A DNA stretch of 32,936 bases from JBDTVS01 sp040007095 (lineage in GTDB: Bacteria; Acidobacteriota; Vicinamibacteria; Vicinamibacterales; CAVVIG01): the NCBI GenBank assembly GCA_040007095.1, contig JBDTVS010000230.1:1-32936 (forward strand). The letters run 5' to 3'. The notes beneath the pieces are model-generated. The model was not told where the DNA came from and made no database searches. It saw only the letters and a list, made by a program, of their open reading frames with translations. Position numbers and translations under genes: made by a program. Shown one piece after another: positions 1-7,805 of this stretch; position 1 is the first letter of the stretch, and every line of letters begins with the position of its first letter.

Positions 1-65
1 ACGCAGCCCGGCGGGATGCATCGGCGGCCAGAATGCGCACGTTATTCATCTACGGATCCTAAGGA
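1..65 (+). repeat. Partial copy of dispersed palindromic repeat (right half)
   Basis: The first 30 bases are identical to 5361-5390, inside the full repeat copy at 5258-5421. After that point the sequence diverges but still ends in 'ggatcct' followed by a purine-rich stretch, as the other copy does. The left half lies outside the window, so the palindrome cannot be checked here. The copy ends about 70 bases before the start of the DUF6152-like gene and may lie in its leader. Confidence 0.75.
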
Positions 66-138
66 GAGTCGCGGGCTGTGAGGCTCACCACGTGCCACCG
101 CCGAACGGACGTTGAAGAGAGATGCGGAGGAGGTTCCG

Positions 139-543
139 ATGAAGATTCCCACCATGTTCGGCGCGGCGGCGATGACCTGCGGCATGTGGTTGCTGGCGGC
201 GCCTTCCTTTGCGCACCACTCTTTCGCGGCGGAGTTCGACGGCAAGAATTGCCGCGAGTTCACCGGCATCCTCACGAAGCTCGACTGGCAGAGCCCCCAC
301 CCATACTTCTACGTGGACATCAAAGGCGCGGAAGGAAAGGTGGAGAACTGGTCGTTTCAAACCTACGCGCCGATCACGCTGAGACGGGCTGGCAACGATC
401 GACAGCTGTTCGTCGACAACATCGGCAAGGAAGTGTGGGTCAGAGGGTGTCTCGCGAGGAACGGCACGTCGAACTATGCCGCCGCCGGCACGCTGAAGTT
501 TTCGGACGGCGTGATGCGCCAGGTCGGCCAGTTGCAGGACTAG
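139..543 (+). CDS. DUF6152-like small secreted protein
   Basis: This is a 134-residue protein with an export signal (a hydrophobic stretch ending in 'APSFAHHSFAAEFD'). It resembles the DUF6152 family of short periplasmic proteins, which typically keep the mature N-terminal 'HHSFAAEFD', a 'G.(L/V)T..DWQ.PH' strand and 'W.F...(P)..L.R'. All three are visible here. The family has no established function. I chose ATG 139 over the earlier in-frame ATG 112 because an excellent ribosome site (ggaggagg, 126-133) lies just upstream of 139 and the signal peptide then begins with MKIPTMFG. The next gene, on the same strand, encodes a secreted protein of a family that often accompanies DUF6152 genes, so the pair may be co-transcribed despite the 103-base gap, which holds a short 9-bp-period repeat. 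The family call is from memory of its motifs; the signal peptide is clear. Confidence 0.8.
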   Translation: MKIPTMFGAAAMTCGMWLLAAPSFAHHSFAAEFDGKNCREFTGILTKLDWQSPHPYFYVDIKGAEGKVENWSFQTYAPITLRRAGNDRQLFVDNIGKEVWVRGCLARNGTSNYAAAGTLKFSDGVMRQVGQLQD

Positions 544-575
544 AGCGCTCGGGCTCTCTCCACCGCCAGAAACGC

Positions 576-601
576 AACCACGAAGACACGAAAACGCGAA
601 C
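576..601 (+). repeat. 9-bp-period intergenic repeat tract
   Basis: The unit is of the form 'ccacgaaga cacgaaaac gcgaac', with a purine-rich 9-base periodicity. It is one of at least nine related tracts in gaps of this window. Confidence 0.6.
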
Positions 602-646
602 AAACCAGATCCTCCACATCGGTCAAGGGTGTCAGGAGCCGTGAAC

Positions 647-1552
647 ATGACCAGTGGCATGAATACGCAGAAGGATTACCACTCGACACGGTTGCTGACC
701 GCGATTTCTCCGGCCGCGACAACCATTGGTCGCCTTCGCCACGTGGTCGCCGGCCTGGCAGCGATGACCTTGTGGTCCGTGCTGTCCGTTCCCGCTGGCG
801 CCCAGGACGCCAAGTACACCATCACGGCGATGCCACCGGGCGGTCCGGCGCCCCGATTGGCCGACGGCCATCCGGATCTCTCCGGGCACTGGCTGCCCAA
901 TGGCGCGGGGCAGGGGGTCAGCGGTCGTTACGGAGTCGATCCTGCCGTGCTCGGCACCTTCGATCCAAAGGCGACGCCCGAGGAGCGGCCGGAATTTCAG
1001 CCATCGGCGCTGGCGAGAATCAAGGCCATGACGCCGACCGAGCTCGAGCTCTCGAAGTCGTCCGTGAACTGTCTGCCGCGCGGCGTTCCCGCGATCTGGC
1101 TGCAGAATCCGTACTCGACGCTGATGGTCCACAAGCCGGGTCTGCTGGTGCAGTTGTACGAAGTGCTCAACAACTGGCGGGTCATTCACCTGGATGGCCG
1201 TCCGCTCCCCAAGGATCCGGAACCCTTCTTTCACGGCAACAGCACCGCCCGCTGGGAGGGCGACACGCTGGTGGTCGAATCCATCGGGTTCGACGACAGA
1301 ACCTACATCATGCCCAACGGCTGGTTCCACAGTGATGCACTGCGGGTGACCGAGCGCTACAGCCGACCTTCCATGAACTACCTCAATGTCACCGTGACGG
1401 TCGACGATCCGAAAGTCCTGGTGAAGCCGTGGAAATCCGCGCCACGCCGCTGGACGCTGGGCGACGGCGAGGTCTACGAGTTCTACTGCACGAACAACAA
1501 GGAACTGCAGCAGCTCGAAAAGCTCAGGGAGCTGGAGCTGTCGACCAAGTAG
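647..1552 (+). CDS. Secreted protein of the 'PDLSGHW / GDTLVV / VDDP' family
   Basis: This protein of about 301 residues has a signal-like hydrophobic segment ending in 'SVPAGAQ'. The mature part starts with 'RLADGHPDLSGHW', then has 'WEGDTLVVESIGFDDRT' and 'VTVDDPKVLVKPW'. The same order of motifs recurs in the proteins at 29634-30629 and, more weakly, 13550-14443 and 14500-15315, so these are paralogues. The family is common in Acidobacteriota and some Proteobacteria and has no function that I can name. ATG 647 is chosen because 'aggag' (634-638) sits 8 bases upstream; the GTG codons at 629 and 641 are too far from or too close to it. It ends with a lysine- and glutamate-rich helix. Several conserved Cys and Trp residues suggest a folded periplasmic domain. 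Confidence 0.8.
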   Translation: MTSGMNTQKDYHSTRLLTAISPAATTIGRLRHVVAGLAAMTLWSVLSVPAGAQDAKYTITAMPPGGPAPRLADGHPDLSGHWLPNGAGQGVSGRYGVDPAVLGTFDPKATPEERPEFQPSALARIKAMTPTELELSKSSVNCLPRGVPAIWLQNPYSTLMVHKPGLLVQLYEVLNNWRVIHLDGRPLPKDPEPFFHGNSTARWEGDTLVVESIGFDDRTYIMPNGWFHSDALRVTERYSRPSMNYLNVTVTVDDPKVLVKPWKSAPRRWTLGDGEVYEFYCTNNKELQQLEKLRELELSTK

Positions 1553-1661
1553 AGGTGGGCGTTTCCTCATCCGGCGAGATGACCCGGAGCACCGGCGGGG
1601 CATCGGTGCATGCGAAGTGCGCACCTGGGGCGGGAGTGGGTGACCGGCCCCAAGTGTCGCG

Positions 1662-2399
1662 TCAAGGAGGCGGCCGCATCGCGTCCAGTCGATTGGTTGC
1701 GACCAGGATGTCGCGTTTCAGGCGCGCCACCATCTCACGCACCAGATCCTTGCCCTTCGCGGCGGCTTCGTCCACCATCGCCTTCAATTTCCACGACGGC
1801 GAATCCTTCAGGGCCGACAGGTCGCTGACGAGCATTTCCAACTGCTCGTCGATCTGCGCGATCCGGCGAACCAGCCGCAATCGCATCGCCTCGGGATGGC
1901 TCCCCTGCACCGCTTCGGGGCTTCTCTCCCACGCCTGAAGAATCAAGCGGAGCTCCTCCTCGTCGCCCAGGGCGTACGCCCGGTTGGCGGCGACCATCAG
2001 GGCGTGACGCCGGTCGCGGGCGAGCTCGTCGCGGGCGAGGTCGGGGTGAATGGCCTTCGCGACGTCGCGAAACAACTTCCGCACGACGTCAGACGTGTAG
2101 CGCGGGGGGGGCGCGGGCTGCGCGCCGGCGGGCGGCACAGTCGGGTCACCGCCGGCGATCTTCAGCCGTCTCGACAACTCGTCCAGTTCGGCTTCGGCAA
2201 TCTCGAGCTCGAGCCTGTCGAGCTGTTCGTGCAGCAGCCCGACCTGCTGACGGTACTTGATCCTGAACGCGTCGAGATCCGATTTCACCCTAGCCACTTC
2301 GGCGTCGCGTGCACCGAGGATGGCTTCGCGCTCGGCCAGCCGCGAGCGCAGCGCTTCCGGATCGTCATCACGCTTCTCTGGGCCGACGAGCGTGCTCAC
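1662..2399 (-). CDS. Coiled-coil protein with internal J-domain-like segment
   Basis: This 245-residue cytosolic protein has no signal. Residues 14-82 are a charged heptad-like coiled coil. Residues 88-99 are a Pro/Ala linker. Residues 101-157 look like a J domain: a helix 'VVRKLFRDVAKAIHPD' with the HPD triad at 118-120, then 'DRRHALMVAANRAYALGDEEEL', which matches helix III of J domains. Residues 165-240 are again helical. J domains stimulate DnaK-type ATPases through HPD, so this is probably a DnaK co-chaperone or recruiter. It is not a full DnaJ, because the Gly/Phe and zinc regions are absent, and the J domain is central rather than N-terminal. It is transcribed convergently with the secreted protein gene that ends at 1552. 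The start used is the ATG at 2399; no strong ribosome site is seen. Confidence 0.75.
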   Translation of the reverse strand: MSTLVGPEKRDDDPEALRSRLAEREAILGARDAEVARVKSDLDAFRIKYRQQVGLLHEQLDRLELEIAEAELDELSRRLKIAGGDPTVPPAGAQPAPPPRYTSDVVRKLFRDVAKAIHPDLARDELARDRRHALMVAANRAYALGDEEELRLILQAWERSPEAVQGSHPEAMRLRLVRRIAQIDEQLEMLVSDLSALKDSPSWKLKAMVDEAAAKGKDLVREMVARLKRDILVATNRLDAMRPPP

Positions 2400-2568
2400 A
2401 TCAGCATGATATCGGATGATCCGGAGAGCGTATCTGCCGCTCCGGCCTCAACGGCCGAGCAATGGAGCCAGCAGGAATTGACCAGCTGAACGGCCGGGGA
2501 CATGGGTCACGGATCAGTTCGACCCGGGCCTGTTCGAATAGCGACTCTGCGCCCTCCCGCATACAGAT

Positions 2569-2584
2569 TGTGCTCAAAAGCACA
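2569..2584. promoter_or_regulatory. Short perfect inverted repeat upstream of the AI-2E permease
   Basis: TGTGCT and AGCACA are perfect 6-base arms around CAAA, 33 bases before the permease start and in the divergent gap between the J-domain gene and the permease. It could be an operator or a small hairpin in the leader. No convincing -35/-10 pair was found beside it. Confidence 0.3.
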
Positions 2585-2616
2585 GTTGTCGGTGTGTCCT
2601 GGCGTCATACTGGCGG

Positions 2617-3825
2617 ATGTTCACGATCGTGTTAGCCGAACCGCCGTCGAACGCTGAGCTGGTCCGAGTGCTTCAGGCTGAGGCGCGAAGCCTTGTCGCC
2701 GAAGCTGCACCGGTTCCCGCGACCGACGCTGTCACGCCGGTCGCACCCGAACGACGCCCAGTCATCCGACTGCTCCCCGCCCTGGCGGCGATCGCTGCGT
2801 TGTGGTGGGCCCAGGACGTCTTCATTCCGCTCGTCTTCAGCGTGCTCATCAGCTACGCGCTCGAGCCGTTCGTGATTCGCATGGGGGCGTTCCATCTTCC
2901 TCGACCCGTCGCCGTGCCGCTGTTGCTCGCTGCGCTGATCGCCGTTACCGGCTTCGCTCTTTACGGCTTGCGCCGCGACGCGGTGCTGTTCATCGAGCAG
3001 TTGCCGGAGTCTGCGCGCGCCGTGAGACAGGCCGTTCAGCCCGATCCCGGTGAGCAGCCCGGGACCGTCGCGAAGGTCCAGCAGGCCGCCCAGGAGCTCG
3101 AGCGTGCAGCGAAGGACGCCGCTGGATCCACCACCGCGTCGGCGGACGTCACGTCCGTGCGCATTGAAGAGGGGACCTTCAAGTGGAGCGACTATCTCTG
3201 GCAGGGCTCGCTCGGGGCGCTGAAATTCTTCGGCCAGCTGTTCGTGATGTTGTGCCTGGTCTACTACCTGCTGGCATCTGGCGACCTGTACAAGCGGAAG
3301 ATCGTGCGAATCGTGGGACCGTCGCTGTCGCAGAAGAAGATCACCGTCCAGATCCTGGAGGAGATCGATCGACAGATCGAACGCTTTCTGCTGGCGCGCC
3401 TGTTCATCAGCGTGATCGTGGGGGTCGTGATCGGGCTCGGCTTCTGGATGATGGGGCTTCGAGAAGCCCTCATCTGGGGCGTGGTCGCCGCCGTGCTCTT
3501 TGCGGTGCCCTACGTTGGCCCCGCCGTGGTCACCATTGCCGCAACCGTTGCCGGATTCGTGCAGTTTGGCTCAATCTCGATGGCGGCGGCGAGCGGCGGG
3601 TTGTGTCTCGCGATTGCCGCGGTTGAAGGGAACGTTCTCGCGCCCTGGCTGCTGAGCCGCGCGGGAAACATGAACGCGATTGCGGTGTTCGTCAGCCTTC
3701 TGTTCTGGGGCTGGCTTTGGGGAGTCTGGGGGCTGTTGCTGGCCGTCCCGATCATGGCCGCCGTGAAAGCCATTTGCGAGCGGGTCGACGATCTGACTGG
3801 CTACGCTGAACTGCTGAAAGAATAA
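2617..3825 (+). CDS. AI-2E family transporter (PF01594-type permease)
   Basis: This is a 402-residue inner-membrane protein. After a polar N-terminal extension of about 45 residues come hydrophobic segments at about 53-70, 78-98 and 106-123. A soluble, charged stretch of about 65 residues follows, and then the hydrophobic C-terminal half. The C-terminal half carries the family hallmarks: 'AVPYVGP', then 'GNMNAIAVFVSLLFWGWLWG' followed by 'GLLLAVPIMAAVKAI'. Members include TqsA (AI-2 exporter) and Na+/H+ antiporter-like proteins, but most are of unknown substrate, so the name should not be read as proof of quorum-signal export. The gene stands alone: the upstream gene is divergent and the downstream gene is convergent. 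The first ATG at 2617 is used; its ribosome site is weak. Confidence 0.9.
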   Translation: MFTIVLAEPPSNAELVRVLQAEARSLVAEAAPVPATDAVTPVAPERRPVIRLLPALAAIAALWWAQDVFIPLVFSVLISYALEPFVIRMGAFHLPRPVAVPLLLAALIAVTGFALYGLRRDAVLFIEQLPESARAVRQAVQPDPGEQPGTVAKVQQAAQELERAAKDAAGSTTASADVTSVRIEEGTFKWSDYLWQGSLGALKFFGQLFVMLCLVYYLLASGDLYKRKIVRIVGPSLSQKKITVQILEEIDRQIERFLLARLFISVIVGVVIGLGFWMMGLREALIWGVVAAVLFAVPYVGPAVVTIAATVAGFVQFGSISMAAASGGLCLAIAAVEGNVLAPWLLSRAGNMNAIAVFVSLLFWGWLWGVWGLLLAVPIMAAVKAICERVDDLTGYAELLKE

Positions 3826-3841
3826 CGACCGCGCTGGTCGG

Positions 3842-3877
3842 AGGGTGATGCGGAGGAGCCACGCTCCTCCGCACCCT
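3842..3877. terminator. Strong hairpin between convergent genes
   Basis: The left arm 'agggtgatgcggaggag' and right arm 'ctcctccgcaccct' pair over 14 bases with a two-base bulge and a 5-base loop. The hairpin lies 16 bases after the permease stop and 15 bases before the stop of the convergent propeller gene. There is no T-tract on the plus strand. It can serve as a bidirectional barrier. A small second hairpin (cgacc/ggtcg, about 3827-3839) precedes it. Confidence 0.6.
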
Positions 3878-3892
3878 GACTGATCGGCCGTC

Positions 3893-5239
3893 CTACGGCT
3901 GCACTCGGGAGAGTTGCTCGAGCAGCTTGCCCCTTGGGCTGTCGGCCGGCACGAACCGTTGGACGCGCTCGCCGGCAAATACTTCGCCCGTGTAGAGATT
4001 GCCCTTGGAGTCGGTGGCTTCCATGTGGACGCCGAAGAAGCTGCCACCGTTCTCGCCCTGCTGGCCCAGCGTGCCCACGACTGTGCCCGTCTTGCGATCG
4101 AGGAACCAGATCTTGTTGTTCGTCAGGTCGGACACATAGAGCAACTTCTGCTCCTTGTCGTTCGAGAACATCACGCCGCCGGCGGCGCCGCCCACGCCCG
4201 TCCCCTCCGCCAGCTTGAATTCCTGCTTGAAGTTCCCCTGTTTGTCGGTGACGTGGATCCGGTTGCCTGAGCGGTCGGCCGCATAGACCAGGCCATCATT
4301 GGAAAAATTGAAGGTCAGGTGGCCGACGAACTCCTTGGCCATCGGACCATTCGGCGTGTAGGCATGGTCCTCGGGCTTCGTGCTGATCTCAGACAGCTTG
4401 TGGCCGTACGCGCCCCAGCCCCGCTTGAACTCGAACTTGTCCAGCGAGAACACCATCACGCGTCCGCCGAACGAATTGTCGGCCACGTAGATCTCATTGA
4501 CCGCATCGTCGGTGCGGATTTCCTCGATGCCTCCCACGATCATCGGCGTGGTCGGCGGATACTTCGCGATGAAGGCTGATTGCTGCAGTTGCGCCTGCGT
4601 CGCCGCTCCATCGCCTCGACCGCCACCGGCGCCGGCGCCACCGCGCCCGCCACGGCCGCCCCGCCCGCCATCTGCTGCTGCGACGGTAATGAATCCGGAA
4701 ACGGGTCCGGCGCCGCCCTGCCCTTTGACCCACCCGATTCGGGGATTGTTGTCGAACGGCTGACCGTTGGCATTTTCGGGGATGTGTGGGATAGCCGCCA
4801 ATAGCTTGCCGGTCTTCGGGTCGTACTTGCGGACGGTGTTCTGACCGATATAGATGAATCCCTGTTTGTCGACCGCCATGCCGTGCCCCTGCGGCGCGTC
4901 GAACGATCCAATCACGGTGCCGGCCTTGTCGAAGTGAATCATCGCCGGCGCGTGTACGCAGCATTCCGCCAGCGGAGGATCCTGCTCGGCGTGAACCTCG
5001 ATGGACACCAGATCGTTGGGCCGGTTCAACACCCAGATGTTGTCGTCCTTGTCAACGGCCAAGCCCGTGACACCGCCGATCTTCCACTTGTTCGGTAGCG
5101 GCTTGGGCCAGTCGGGATCAAACTTGAAGCGGGGCGCGGTTGTCTGCGCCTGGCCGCCAATCTCCGCGTAAGAGATGAGGACGGCAATGCCGGCCAACAG
5201 GCCGAGCACGGCCCAGATCTTCGAACGGGCTTTCATCAT
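3893..5239 (-). CDS. Secreted NHL-type beta-propeller protein
   Basis: This 448-residue protein has a membrane/signal segment at about 8-25 ('WAVLGLLAGIAVLISYAEI'). The mature part is built of repeated strands typical of NHL or SMP-30-like propellers: 'GGVTGLAVDKDDNIWVLNRPND', 'GHGMAVDKQGFIYIGQ', 'AVNEIYVADNSFGGRVMVFSLD', 'DGLVYAADRSGNRIHVTDKQG', 'LLYVSDLTNNKIWFLDRKTG' and 'DSKGNLYTGEVFAGERVQRFV'. This is the layout of peptidylglycine alpha-amidating-lyase-like proteins, which are abundant in Acidobacteriota; an enzymatic role is unproven. A low-complexity Gly/Arg run (about residues 192-212) interrupts one blade. The start is ATG 5239 or the adjacent 5236, both placed after 'ggaggg'. The gene appears monocistronic. 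Confidence 0.8.
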   Translation of the reverse strand: MMKARSKIWAVLGLLAGIAVLISYAEIGGQAQTTAPRFKFDPDWPKPLPNKWKIGGVTGLAVDKDDNIWVLNRPNDLVSIEVHAEQDPPLAECCVHAPAMIHFDKAGTVIGSFDAPQGHGMAVDKQGFIYIGQNTVRKYDPKTGKLLAAIPHIPENANGQPFDNNPRIGWVKGQGGAGPVSGFITVAAADGGRGGRGGRGGAGAGGGRGDGAATQAQLQQSAFIAKYPPTTPMIVGGIEEIRTDDAVNEIYVADNSFGGRVMVFSLDKFEFKRGWGAYGHKLSEISTKPEDHAYTPNGPMAKEFVGHLTFNFSNDGLVYAADRSGNRIHVTDKQGNFKQEFKLAEGTGVGGAAGGVMFSNDKEQKLLYVSDLTNNKIWFLDRKTGTVVGTLGQQGENGGSFFGVHMEATDSKGNLYTGEVFAGERVQRFVPADSPRGKLLEQLSRVQP

Positions 5240-5691
5240 GTGACCCTCCGTCGGCAGTAAGGACCTTGACGGGAATACAGCGGTTCAACTGTGGGCGTCG
5301 AGGCGCCCGCCCGGCAAGGCGCGAGGAGCGCGCATACCGGGAACATGTAAGCGACGAGCAACGCAGCCCGGCGGGATGCATCGGCGGCCACAGTGGCAGC
5401 CGAATTTCCGTCAGGATCCTAGGTTCCGGGCTGGAGTTTAGTTCCCGGCGGCCGGACCGGTCAATCGACTTCGAACAGTTGGTAGTTGGGTCAGTTTGAG
5501 TTTCCGGCTGTCAGAATTGCCTCGGAGTGAACGGATGGCCCACACGAGGAGGGCAGCAACAACGGTAACGCGAGCGTCACCAGAACGATGAAGACGTGAA
5601 GCACGATCCGGCGTGGCGTTAATCGCATACGCACTGACCCACGACCGTTTGAAGTCAGCCAACAAACACACCGAGTCGCCCGCCGGCGCCG
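5240..5691. other. Intergenic region holding one palindromic repeat
   Basis: The gap of about 450 bases contains the repeat at 5258-5421, starting only 19 bases upstream of the propeller gene start. In 5422-5691 I see no credible gene. A minus-strand open frame of 85 codons (5438-5695) lacks a ribosome site and any recognisable domain. Confidence 0.6.
5258..5421 (+). mobile_element. Palindromic MITE-like/REP-like repeat, full copy
   Basis: This is a 164-bp imperfect palindrome. The outer arms 'taaggaccttgacggg' (5258-5273) and 'ccgtcaggatccta' (5408-5421) pair imperfectly. The pairing continues inward through 'ctgtggg'/'ccacag' and 'gcccgcccggc'/'gcccggcgggatgc'. The apex (about 5312-5360, around 'gcgcgcataccgggaacatg') is the part shared with the copies at 16412-16570 and 32728-32892. 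There is no open frame and no transposase nearby, so it would be non-autonomous if mobile. Confidence 0.7.
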
Positions 5692-6690
5692 TCAATCGAA
5701 TCGGCCGCCCAGGACGCCTTTCTTGATCAAGTCCGCGTGCTGGTCATCATCGTGGCTGGCGACGATGACCAGGCTCGGATCGCTGCGCGAGAGCTCGTTG
5801 AGCCATTTGAGCTGGCTCAGGATGTTGCTCTGATCTTCGGTGATCCACGGGGCGTCCTTCTCCTTCACCAGCCGGACCCCATCCATGTGCCAGGCGGCAT
5901 CGCCGATCAGCAGGTACTCGCGGCCCGATTCGAGAGCGATGTAAACCATCTGCGATCCTGGCGTGTGGCCCGGCGCCTTGACGAGGACCATCCCGGCGGC
6001 GAGCGGCCAGTATGTGTCGTAGTCCACCACGACATACCGCGAGGCCATCTCCTCGGTGAGTCTGATCTCGGGCATCTGTGGTGAGGTGATCAGCGTCCGC
6101 ACCTGGGTTTTCGTCAGGATCGTTTTGGGAGCAAGCTCTCGTGCACGCGACGTCCGTATGACGCCCGCCACGTGGTCGCCGTGCTCATGGGTGACGACGA
6201 TGAGACGTGCCGTCGCGACGGCGCGTTCGACTTCCCGCGCGGCGTCGGCATTGTAGGGCTCTTCGACGCCGCGGCCGAAAAATCGGTGAACCTGCTGGTC
6301 CATTCCCGCATCGACCATCACGTGCCCGTCGGCATACATCACTTGAAAGGCCGTGCGCGCCTGCACGCTCGGGTCGGCGGGAGCGCCCTTGATCGAGAAG
6401 TTCTTCGTGCGCCGGCTTTCCGCGAACTTCAGCATGTTCAGACGGAGCGGTCGTCGGCCTGGAATCAGGGCGGCGGTGGCGCGGATGTCTGGGAGACTGG
6501 CGCGCCATTGGGAGGGGACAGTCTGCGCGATGGTCGCGATCACGCTGGTGCAGACGAGGCCTGCGGTGATCGAGATGGCGAGTCCCGCGCTGCTCAGCAT
6601 CAGGAGACGGCGGCGGGTCGGGCTGGCCGGTCGGGTAGGGCAGGTGAGGCGGCTCGGGCTCTGCACGGGCTGCTCTAGGGGCCCAGTCAC
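5692..6690 (-). CDS. Secreted MBL-fold metallo-hydrolase
   Basis: A GTG start at 6690 overlaps the stop of the upstream TRAP gene (GTGA), giving 332 residues. Residues 26-57 hold an arginine-rich, Tat-like export signal ('TRRRLLMLSSAG' followed by a hydrophobic stretch). The zinc site is complete: H168-x-H170-x-D172-H173 in 'VTHEHGDHVAG', H242 in 'APGHTPGS', D264 in 'LIGDAAWH' and H313 in 'VASHDDDQH'. This is a binuclear MBL hydrolase; the substrate cannot be read from sequence, but lactonase-like and glyoxalase-II-like members share the pattern. The open frame extends about 78 codons further upstream, but that part is out-of-frame TRAP coding sequence and is not used. Translational coupling to a solute-binding protein suggests that the two work on the same compound. 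Confidence 0.85.
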   Translation of the reverse strand: MTGPLEQPVQSPSRLTCPTRPASPTRRRLLMLSSAGLAISITAGLVCTSVIATIAQTVPSQWRASLPDIRATAALIPGRRPLRLNMLKFAESRRTKNFSIKGAPADPSVQARTAFQVMYADGHVMVDAGMDQQVHRFFGRGVEEPYNADAAREVERAVATARLIVVTHEHGDHVAGVIRTSRARELAPKTILTKTQVRTLITSPQMPEIRLTEEMASRYVVVDYDTYWPLAAGMVLVKAPGHTPGSQMVYIALESGREYLLIGDAAWHMDGVRLVKEKDAPWITEDQSNILSQLKWLNELSRSDPSLVIVASHDDDQHADLIKKGVLGGRFD

Positions 6691-7724
6691 ACGTTGAGCA
6701 GCTTCAGTATCTCGGCACCGAACTGACGGCGCGCTTCGCCGTAAATGGGCTTGACCGCCGCGACAAACGCATCGTGCTCGTCTCGCGTCAGCTCGAGAAT
6801 CTCCCCGCCCTCGGCGCGAATGACGGTCATCGCATCCTCCTCTTCCTTGACGTGCAGTTCGCGCTGGAACCCGATCGAATCGTGCACCGCCTCCCGCAGC
6901 GTGTCCTGCAGCGCGCGCGGCCACGCATCGAATGTCGGCCGATGCACGAAGATAGGCCGGGACAGATAGAAGTGATTCGTCGCGGAGTGAAAGCGATGGT
7001 ACTTGTGCACACCGTAGGTGACCGTGTTGGCGAACGGATTCTCCTGGGCGTCGAGCGTCCCGGCTTTGACAGCCTCGATGGCTTCCGAGAGGTCCATGAT
7101 CTTCGGATTTGCGCCAAGCAGCTCGAAGGTCCGCGACTGAATCTGACTGGGGAGGACGCGAATCTTCATGCCCTTCATGTCGGCAGGTGTGCGGACGGGG
7201 CGGAGGCGGTTCGACACGTGGCGAAAGCCATTTTCGAAATAGCCGAGAATCCGGTAGTTCGTGACCGCTTCGATCCTGGCGGTCAACAACTGGCCGAGGC
7301 GCCCGTCCATGCCGGTGCGTGCCTGCCGGGCGTCGGGAAAGAGAAACGGCAGGTCGGCGGCTCCGAGGTCGGTCACTCGATCGGTCAGGTAGCTGCTGGA
7401 CTGATACCCGAGCGTCAGCACGCCTTGTTCAACCAGCCAGAGAATGTCGTCGGCGCGGTATCCGAGGTCAAGGATGTTGTAGACGTACTTCACCTCGACC
7501 TCGTCTCCAAACCTGGTTTCGAGGCGATCGCCGATTTTCTTGAGCGCGAGGCTGAAACCGGTCGACGCGGGACCATATCCGCCCATGAAAATCCGCGTCC
7601 GCCGTTTGGCGGTGGGCGACGTCGGCGACTGGGTGGCGGCGGGTGTTGCAGCCGCCACGAGCCGGTCAGTCAGAGTCGCTGCACCGAGGAGGGCCGAGCG
7701 CTGGATAAAACGTCGCCTCAACAT
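6687..7724 (-). CDS. TRAP-type substrate-binding protein (DctP family)
   Basis: This 345-residue periplasmic binding protein has an N-terminus 'MLRRRFIQRSALLGAATL' that looks like a Tat or Sec signal. Family features are 'LPFLFPDARQA', 'ADMKGMKIRVLPSQIQ', where R189 is at the position of the arginine that salt-bridges substrate carboxylates, and 'DLSEAIEAVKAGTLDAQENPF', the usual 'EVYTALQTGVVDGQENP' region. TRAP binding proteins deliver organic acids to a DctQM permease. No permease gene is in the window, so this is an orphan here. It overlaps the MBL hydrolase downstream by 4 bases, implying a two-gene operon. The start at 7724 is preceded by 'ggggggagac', an acceptable ribosome site. Confidence 0.9.
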   Translation of the reverse strand: MLRRRFIQRSALLGAATLTDRLVAAATPAATQSPTSPTAKRRTRIFMGGYGPASTGFSLALKKIGDRLETRFGDEVEVKYVYNILDLGYRADDILWLVEQGVLTLGYQSSSYLTDRVTDLGAADLPFLFPDARQARTGMDGRLGQLLTARIEAVTNYRILGYFENGFRHVSNRLRPVRTPADMKGMKIRVLPSQIQSRTFELLGANPKIMDLSEAIEAVKAGTLDAQENPFANTVTYGVHKYHRFHSATNHFYLSRPIFVHRPTFDAWPRALQDTLREAVHDSIGFQRELHVKEEEDAMTVIRAEGGEILELTRDEHDAFVAAVKPIYGEARRQFGAEILKLLNV

Positions 7725-7805
7725 GAGTCTCCCCCCACGACGCCACAGTGCTGAAATTCTCCGTCGATTGTGGCGAACGCCTGGTTCGTGGAGTATATAC
7801 GAGCC

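Noticed and set aside
2617..3825. AI-2 quorum sensing
   Set aside because: Family membership does not establish AI-2 transport, and no luxS or lsr genes are present.
4600..4680. Gly/Arg codon run in the propeller gene as a mobile or minisatellite repeat
   Set aside because: It is an in-frame low-complexity insert common in this protein family, without a regular long unit.
5258..5421. Palindromic repeats as integron attC sites
   Set aside because: attC sites have conserved ends (GTTRRRY) and variable centres; here the centre is conserved and the ends vary, and no integrase is present.
5438..5695. 85-codon minus-strand frame in a gene-free gap
   Set aside because: It has no ribosome site, no domain and odd composition; it is kept only as intergenic.
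6774..7754. 326-codon plus-strand frame opposite the TRAP gene
   Set aside because: It is a shadow of the TRAP binding-protein gene, with no recognisable domain.
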